Shown: positions 57,701-64,000 of the stretch, piece after piece | Position numbering within the stretch: the stretch's first letter is position 1 | Layout of the letters: each line of letters opens with the position of its first letter | Source of the DNA: Glandiceps talaboti | Lineage: Eukaryota > Hemichordata > Enteropneusta > Spengelidae | Direction of reading: 5' to 3' | Assembly: GCF_964340395.1 (NCBI RefSeq) | Contig: NC_135567.1 | Location: 8,930,158 to 8,994,157, forward strand | Length of the DNA: 64,000 bases | Position numbers and translations under genes: made by a program | Notes under the pieces: model-generated | The model's database searches: none | Told to the model about the DNA's origin: nothing | Seen by the model: only the letters and a program-made list of their open reading frames with translations

Positions 57701-59830
57701 ACTAATCGTGTTACAATTATTGTGGATAATTGATTTGTATGATTGGCTGATGCCTTCCTGTAGTGTATTTCAATAAACCTAAACATAAACCTAAAGTTAA
57801 AACAGAGTGCACAGCTGGAGACCATACATCTTTGCCAAATACAACATTTTATCAGCAGACAAAACAAGACAACGCCAGGCCAGATAAAATGGGGTTGCAA
57901 CATTTGAAATCTGTTCTTTTCCCATTTATCATTTTTTTTATCTTAGCTGTTTTATTTGTTGTATGTTGATAGGAGATGAGCAAAGTTTGTAATTAATCAT
58001 AAACTATTAAAATTTAATTCAGATACAAGAAAAATGAATTTAAATATGATAAATGTTATGAGGTTTAATGACATTTTATTAACTGTCAGATATATTTTTA
58101 CTTTCCGTCAGTTCTGAGAGGGTAAGCCCAAGTGGTGTTAATTTAGTGTACAATTATCACCAATTGCCAAGAAAAGAAGACTAGAAGGCGCTTTGATTTC
58201 TTCCGGAAATATATGTACTGTCAGTAGATGAAACGCCAAACTCCTGACAATCGAAGAATGCTGTCTTTCAAAAAAAAGGCCGAAAATCACGATATAAAAT
58301 ATGTTGAATGCCGTCTTCATCTCGTCTTTACTTAACGTAACAGACACGACCAGTCGGTTGCTTATTCTGACTAACAAACTAACGAACTGAGAACCACACC
58401 CTTTACAAATAGTGACATCTGGAGCTTTTTACAAATAGCTTTATTCATGCAAACAAAATTTCTAGCAATAGTGGGGGTCTTTTCCCGGATGGTTTTGTTG
58501 TTGAGATTTTTAAAGACTGTTCAAACATTGTGTCTCTGTATCTCGGTAAGTTGTATAATTAAATCCTATCACGTGGTGAATATCCCCGTGAAAGGTGCAG
58601 GGGCATCATTTCCCCTCTTCATAAAAAGGGCCCAATCACAGGTGTGAATAATTACCGGGACATATCACTTTAAAAATGAGTCTGTAGCAAGATCTTTACT
58701 ACGGTTTTGAATGATAAACTAGTCTGCATGGGTCAAAGAAAATAATATTTTGGTGGAAGCAGAAACCGGTTTTCAAATGTGTTACTCAACTGTGGTCAAC
58801 ATTTGTTGTCTTCAGTCTTTCATGCAAAAATACATTTCTGTTAAATGTGAACATGTTTATGTAATTTTTATAGATTTCTTTGAAACATTTGATAGGGTTA
58901 ATCATGATTGTTCTAGTATAGACTTACTTCTGTCGGTATTCATGGCAAAATATTGAATGTTTTAAAGTCAATATATTCGCAGCTAGAGTCTTGTGTACGT
59001 TGTAAAGGTGGCTTAACTGATTATTTAAATGCAATATTGAAAAAAAGACAAAGTTGTATCCAAAGTCATCTTTTGTTTTCCCTATTTATACATGAATTAT
59101 CAAGGTACATGGATACTAATGAATCTGGGGTAATTTATGTAAATGAGGATTTCCTATCAATTAGTATTCTTATGTATGTAGATGACATTGCTGACACAGC
59201 TTACCTAACATTTTGTACACAGTTTTCAGAAACGGGTGATTGCTCAGGAAATATGAAAAATAGAAATTTGTAAACAAGACAATTGAAGATGTTAAACAAC
59301 ATAACGATCTTGGTTTATTGATTTCGTCACGTTTGTCATCGACACCAGCTAAAACGAATTTGCATCTCAGTGGTTTTAGTTCTTGCATTTTAATAGGGGA
59401 GGAGCAACGTTTCTAGTTCATCATAAACCATTGAAATTTAATTCCAATAGAACAAAAATGAATTTAAATATGATAAATTAATGTGGTTTAGGGAAAGTCT
59501 TTTGAAACAGTCAGCTATTTTGTTCAGTACGTTTTCGGAAGATAAGCACAAGTGATGTTAAGTTAGTGTAAAACTATGATGAATTGCTAAGAAAAGAAGA
59601 AACATAGACCAGATGGCGCTTTGTTTTCTTCCAGAAATATACGTACCGTCATTAGTAGAAACGCTAAACTTCTGACAATCGACAAATGCTGTCTTCAAGA
59701 AAATAACAAAAATCACAATACCAAACATGTTGAAGGTCCTCTTCTTCTCGTCCATGCTTAACTTAACAGACACGACACTCGCGTGCTTGTCCGGCTAAAA
59801 AACTAACAAGCAGAGAACCACACCCTTTAA
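57430..59830 (+). repeat. 2.4-kb tandem duplication, unit 2
   Basis: Second unit of the pair with 55060-57430. It differs in the RT part, which here includes the YVDD region, so the units have exchanged or lost segments since. Confidence 0.82.
58440..59400 (+). pseudogene. non-LTR retrotransposon RT fragment with YVDD box
   Basis: FQMCYSTVVNICCLQSFMQK (58780-58840), VIFIDFFETFDRVNHD, then KSIYSQLESCVRCKGGLTDY, FSLFIHELSRYM and SISILMYVDDIADTAYL (59160-59200), then the deletion junction and SGNMKN. Frames shift between the blocks. Confidence 0.82.
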
Positions 59831-60089
59831 AACACGTGACATCTGGAGCTTTTTAAAAATAGCTTTTTTGCGAGTTCTCTGAGGCGATTTCCAATGATAA
59901 AATCGCTCGCAATGGAACCCATCGATTTTAAAAAGAGAACATAAGAATGTAGTATGGTAATGTAATTGGATATATTTTAAGGACCCTATGCCTCTGTAAC
60001 TTTTATCCTAGTCTGTCCCTTTTGTTTGTTTTTCCATATACGTAATCTTGCAATAAGTTCCGTTGGGTATTAATAAAACATAAAACATA

Positions 60090-62170
60090 TTTAAAATAAT
60101 TAATAAAAAAAGTAAACAACTTTGTACCATATTTTCACTAGAGAGAGAGAACAGTTCCAGGTTCATCAAAATGTACACGTGTTTATTACAAATTACGTAA
60201 TTGCCCCAGATAGTGTTTTCTGTTAGATGCTGGTACACAAGGGTTTACTGGTGAATGACAAATAGTAATAATCTCTTAATAGAAAAATAAAATGTTTGAA
60301 CTTTTGGTGTTGTAAGAAAGCTGAAACTCATTATCAGATTAAATCACGAAAACAAATGCATAGGCCTCCAAATGCAAGTTTGACACATATATAAAAATGA
60401 CATCAACATTTAGTGATTTTATAATACAGTATGGCAGCGAAATACTGTATTAACTGGATGGGAAAAATATGAACGGTTTCTGAGAAATCAAGTTGGTGAG
60501 CTATCATATTTCTATAATTATTTCAAAAAGACGAAGAACAACCCTTCTGAAGTTTTGATGTTATATGTTCCATGAGGCAATTTTTTTCTTTGTTATAAAA
60601 AAAAACATGTTTATTTTGAACCATTCTGCGAATGTACACACCACACCTAAACTATGGTATGTTGTACAAATACAACCTAATTACCAGTTTGGATGCATTA
60701 TTTCCTTTTCATACAATGTGGAAAGGACAAAGAGTACACAAATTTCGACATAAATAGTATTTTCACCTTTACACCTTTGGGTCACAGTGAACATCTGTAG
60801 CCGACTTTTGTTAACTACTAACAATGATATAACGGAATGCTATGGCAACTAATGACATACGGTGCATGATACTGCTTAATTACTGAATATCTTTCATTAT
60901 TCAAAATACTCATTAAAAGGTAAAAGTTGTAGCAACAAGCTTCATAGGACAGGTGAGTATTATTATGGTTGATATATGTATCATATTATACGAAATTTGA
61001 AGCTTGCATTTTTAAGATACAACGTAGTTACCTAAAATCATTAATTATGCAAATTTTTCATTAAAACTGCAATAGCACCAAATTTTATAGGACGTACCTG
61101 CTTTGTTGTGGTTAACATTATGTACTAATTTGTATTGAAATTGAAGCATGCAGTCTTAAGATATAGCCTAATTACCGAAAATCATTAATTATGCAAATTA
61201 TTCATTAACACTATAAGATACATCAACTGACTTTATAGGACATACACAATTTGTTATGGTTAATGTATGTACTGAATTGTATTGAAATTGAAGTATGCAG
61301 TCGTAAGATATAGCCTAATTACCAAGAATGATTAATTATGCAAATTATTCATTAACACTGAAAGGTACATCAACAAGCTTTACAGGACATGTGTGATTGT
61401 TATTGTTAACATGTGTACTGAATTATATTGAATATGAAGTATGCATTCTTAAGATATAGCCTAATTACCAAAAATAATTAATTTTGCAAATTATTCGTTA
61501 ATGCTGTAAGGTACATCATCAAATTTTATAGGACAAATATACTAAATTATATTGAAATTGAAGTATGCAGTCTTAAGATATTGCTTAATTATTTGATTTC
61601 ATTAATATGCAAATTTATCTAATTAAACATTAACCGATCTGGCTGAAAACCTAATCAGGTCTAGCTATTACCCTAAAGATTATATATTCCAAATTTCATT
61701 ACAATTGAGTCAGCTTAATTTTAGAAAATGATGACACAGACACACAGACAGACACACAGACACACAGACACACAGACAGACATTTGTATTTTAATACCTC
61801 CCACACCCTTACGGGAGTTAAAAAATCTAAAACATGAATTGGATCACGTTGCTGACATGTATTTGCTGAGTGCATCATTAAAGGAAGTGCTTTACATGTG
61901 TTAGGCAAATTCGGGATAAATGCTAGATAGGTGAGGTTGACGAGCAATGCAAGACAGGAAGTCGAACCTCATCAAAAATACTCTTTTTACAAGATGCTCC
62001 TAAATTTTGGTAATCTATACAGAAATAAGATTTCAAAGTTGGTCTTCATATACAACTGTATTCATGCCCATCAGTCAGCATGAAATAAAGATATGAAACC
62101 AAGGGTGTTTGTACGTATCTTAAACATTAATAATATCACAACACACTGTATGTTTAAGGGTTCGGATCGG
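60090..62170. repeat. segmental duplicate of 46.08-47.46 kb
   Basis: Collinear match to the earlier block except for the tandem-repeat insertion 60880-61800. Confidence 0.8.
60884..61640. repeat. tandem repeat, unit about 140 bp, five copies
   Basis: Each unit holds attaattatgcaaatt, attcattaacact, gtacatcaac, ataggacat, ttgaaattgaagtatgcagt and ttaagatatagcctaattac. Copies diverge by some percent. An (ACAG)n tract (61735-61785) and the word cccttacgggag follow. Tandem cores next to a microsatellite recall the pearl/HINE type of non-autonomous elements of molluscs and other animals. Confidence 0.85.
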
Positions 62171-62569
62171 ATTCTCAATCGCCGTCCTCGCGTAACACAG
62201 ATTACAACATAATCATCCCCAAACGCCAAAATTAGGCCGATAATACATACTATCAGAACAATATGCATAAATGTTAGAATGGATGGAAAATAGATGACCG
62301 TCTTTTTCCATACATCGTAACACAATTTGAACATCAACAATTGTCCACAATTAAATATGTAACTTATACTTAATTCATAAAAATACGGCGAAAATGAAAC
62401 TTGACGGTGTTTAAGTGCCAAATATTTCAAGTAACAAAAATGAAATATTTACTGAGAAAATAAATTGAGTATGTGTTAACAATTTGATTTGCCCTTAAAA
62501 TGACCACCGTATGGCCTTGTTGGGTTCGATTACAAATGAAACATTTGTATTGCACGTCATTATAACTAT

Positions 62570-62629
62570 TTTTGTTATCTTCCATTGAAGGGAAGGATAT
62601 ATGTTAGATGTGATAAATGTGTGTCTGTG

Positions 62630-62717
<88 letters not shown>

Positions 62718-62755
62718 CATCTGTCTGACTGTCAGTCAGTCATTCTGCCTGTCTG
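62570..62755 (+). repeat. (GTCT)n microsatellite with hairpin head
   Basis: ttatcttccattgaagggaagg followed by about 35 GTCT units. Same head and body as the 50.43-kb copy. Confidence 0.95.
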
Positions 62756-63169
62756 TGAGATTAATGTAATGTAAGTGGATATTTTTAAAGAACCCTGTGT
62801 GTCTGTAACTGTTGTCCTAGTTTGTCCCTTTTGTTTGTTTTTCAGTGTATGTAATCTTGCAAAAGGTTCTATTGGGTATTAATAAAACATTTAAAAAATA
62901 AATACAATAAAGTAAGCAACTGTGTGCCATATTTTCACTTGAGAGAGAAGATTTTCATGGGTTTAAAATGTTGGCTTGTTTATTACAAATTACATAAAAG
63001 GAACAAATGATATTTGCTGTTAAAAGGGTTTACTAGTGAATGACAAATACTAATAATCTCTTATTGGTTTGGTTCAGTTTCTATTATACCATACTTAATG
63101 AGTAAGAAAAGCCTTATAACCATTGTCCACACTGTGAGTAAAACTCACCAACTTCTGTTAATGAGGCCA

Positions 63170-64000
63170 TATCTGTACAAGAAGTTAGTCATGCAATCAA
63201 AATTTGTAGCAATAGTAAGAGTCCTTTTCCAGGTGGTTTTGTTGTTGAGTTTTTTAAAGACTGTTCAAACATTTTGTCTCTGTATCTAGGTAAGTTGTAT
63301 AATTTAATCCTATCACGAAAGGTGTAGGGGCATCATTTCCTTTCTTCTTAAAAAGGGTCCAATCACAGGTGTGAATAATTACCGGGACATATAACTTTTG
63401 TCAGTCTGTAGCAAGATCTTTACTATGGTTTCGAGTGATAGACTAGTCAGCATGGGTCAAGGAAAATAATATTTTGGTGGAAGCAGAAGCCAGTTTTCAA
63501 ATGTTTTACTCAACTGTGGGCAATATTTGTTGTCTCCAGTCTTTCATGCAAAAATACATTTCTGTTAAATGTGGTCGTGTTTATGTAATTTTTATCACGT
63601 TTTGTTGTGGTAGAGACTTACTTCTGTCGGTATTCATGGCAAAATATTAAATGTTTTATCAATATATTCGCAGCTGGAGTCTTGTGTACGTTGTAAAGGT
63701 GTCTTAACTGATTATTCTAAATGCAATATTGAAAAACGACAAGGTTGTATGGTAAGTCCTCTTTTGTTTTCCTTATTTATACATGAATTATCAAGGTACC
63801 TGGATACTAATGAATCTTTTGGTAATTTATGTTAATGAGGATTTCCTATCAATAAGTATCCCTATGCATGTAGATGACGTTGGTGACACAGCTTAACTAC
63901 CTATTTGTACACAGCTTAAAATAACCCATCTCAAAAGGTTCTGTAAGCAGTGACAAATGGAATTAAATTTATCAAAATTATGGTTTCCAGAAACGGGGGA
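63170..64000 (+). pseudogene. non-LTR retrotransposon fragment, runs off the window
   Basis: Copy of the 51.0-51.85 kb block: an RT frame starting in TVGNICCLQSFMQKYISVK-like text (about 63510-63575), then an altered YVDD region (63865-63900). Continues beyond the window end. Confidence 0.75.

Noticed and set aside
1-64000. CRISPR arrays, rRNA genes and bacterial operons
   Set aside because: No spaced direct repeats, rRNA core sequences or prokaryotic gene packing; the only compact gene cluster is the Polinton.

Overview
This window is nuclear DNA from an invertebrate animal, probably marine. It is AT-rich, intron-dominated and packed with transposon remains. It holds split exons for extracellular modules (EGF, trefoil, kringle, F-type-lectin-like), a Polinton/Maverick element, a DIRS/Ngaro-type tyrosine-recombinase retrotransposon, Penelope-like and non-LTR retroelements, a SINE, foldback elements and many microsatellites. 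The species cannot be fixed from the sequence; a deuterostome, lophotrochozoan or cnidarian would all fit.

Host signal: four short open segments on the minus strand, at 41980-42123 (trefoil), 33947-34252 (F-type lectin/FA58C-like), 14711-14962 (kringle) and 2940-3062 (EGF), have AG/GT splice borders. All are phase 1-1 symmetric and could belong to one large secreted or membrane mosaic gene read right to left. Most of the rest of the left two thirds would then be its introns.

Layout: 1-6.4 kb holds the EGF exon, a 28-bp minisatellite and little else. 6.5-12.1 kb is a decayed DIRS-order retrotransposon (gag, RT, RNase H, tyrosine recombinase) on the minus strand, with repeats arranged as Ngaro split direct repeats. 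11.5 and 15.2 kb carry a 400-bp direct repeat with a TCTCGCGAGA palindrome. 17.7 kb and 19.9-20.1 kb carry hammerhead-ribozyme motifs, the latter as a head-to-head pair in a 230-bp palindrome. 21.3-22.5 kb is a TIR element with a TAA target duplication. 22,816-33,604 is a 10.8-kb Polinton with terminal inverted repeats and an exact 6-bp target duplication; all its recognisable genes (zinc finger, protein-primed PolB, coiled-coil/TM protein, capsid, packaging ATPase and small membrane proteins) are broken or reduced, no integrase or protease was recognised, and a LINE tail is inserted in it. 38.3-41.5 kb is a Penelope-like element split by about 2 kb of other DNA. 42.2-64 kb is a mosaic of duplicated blocks carrying at least seven copies of one non-LTR retrotransposon fragment, (GTCT)n tracts and a 140-bp tandem core repeat.

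The strongest points are the paired inverted hammerhead ribozymes, the fully delimited Polinton with its breaks, the split-direct-repeat DIRS element, and the set of symmetric exons.
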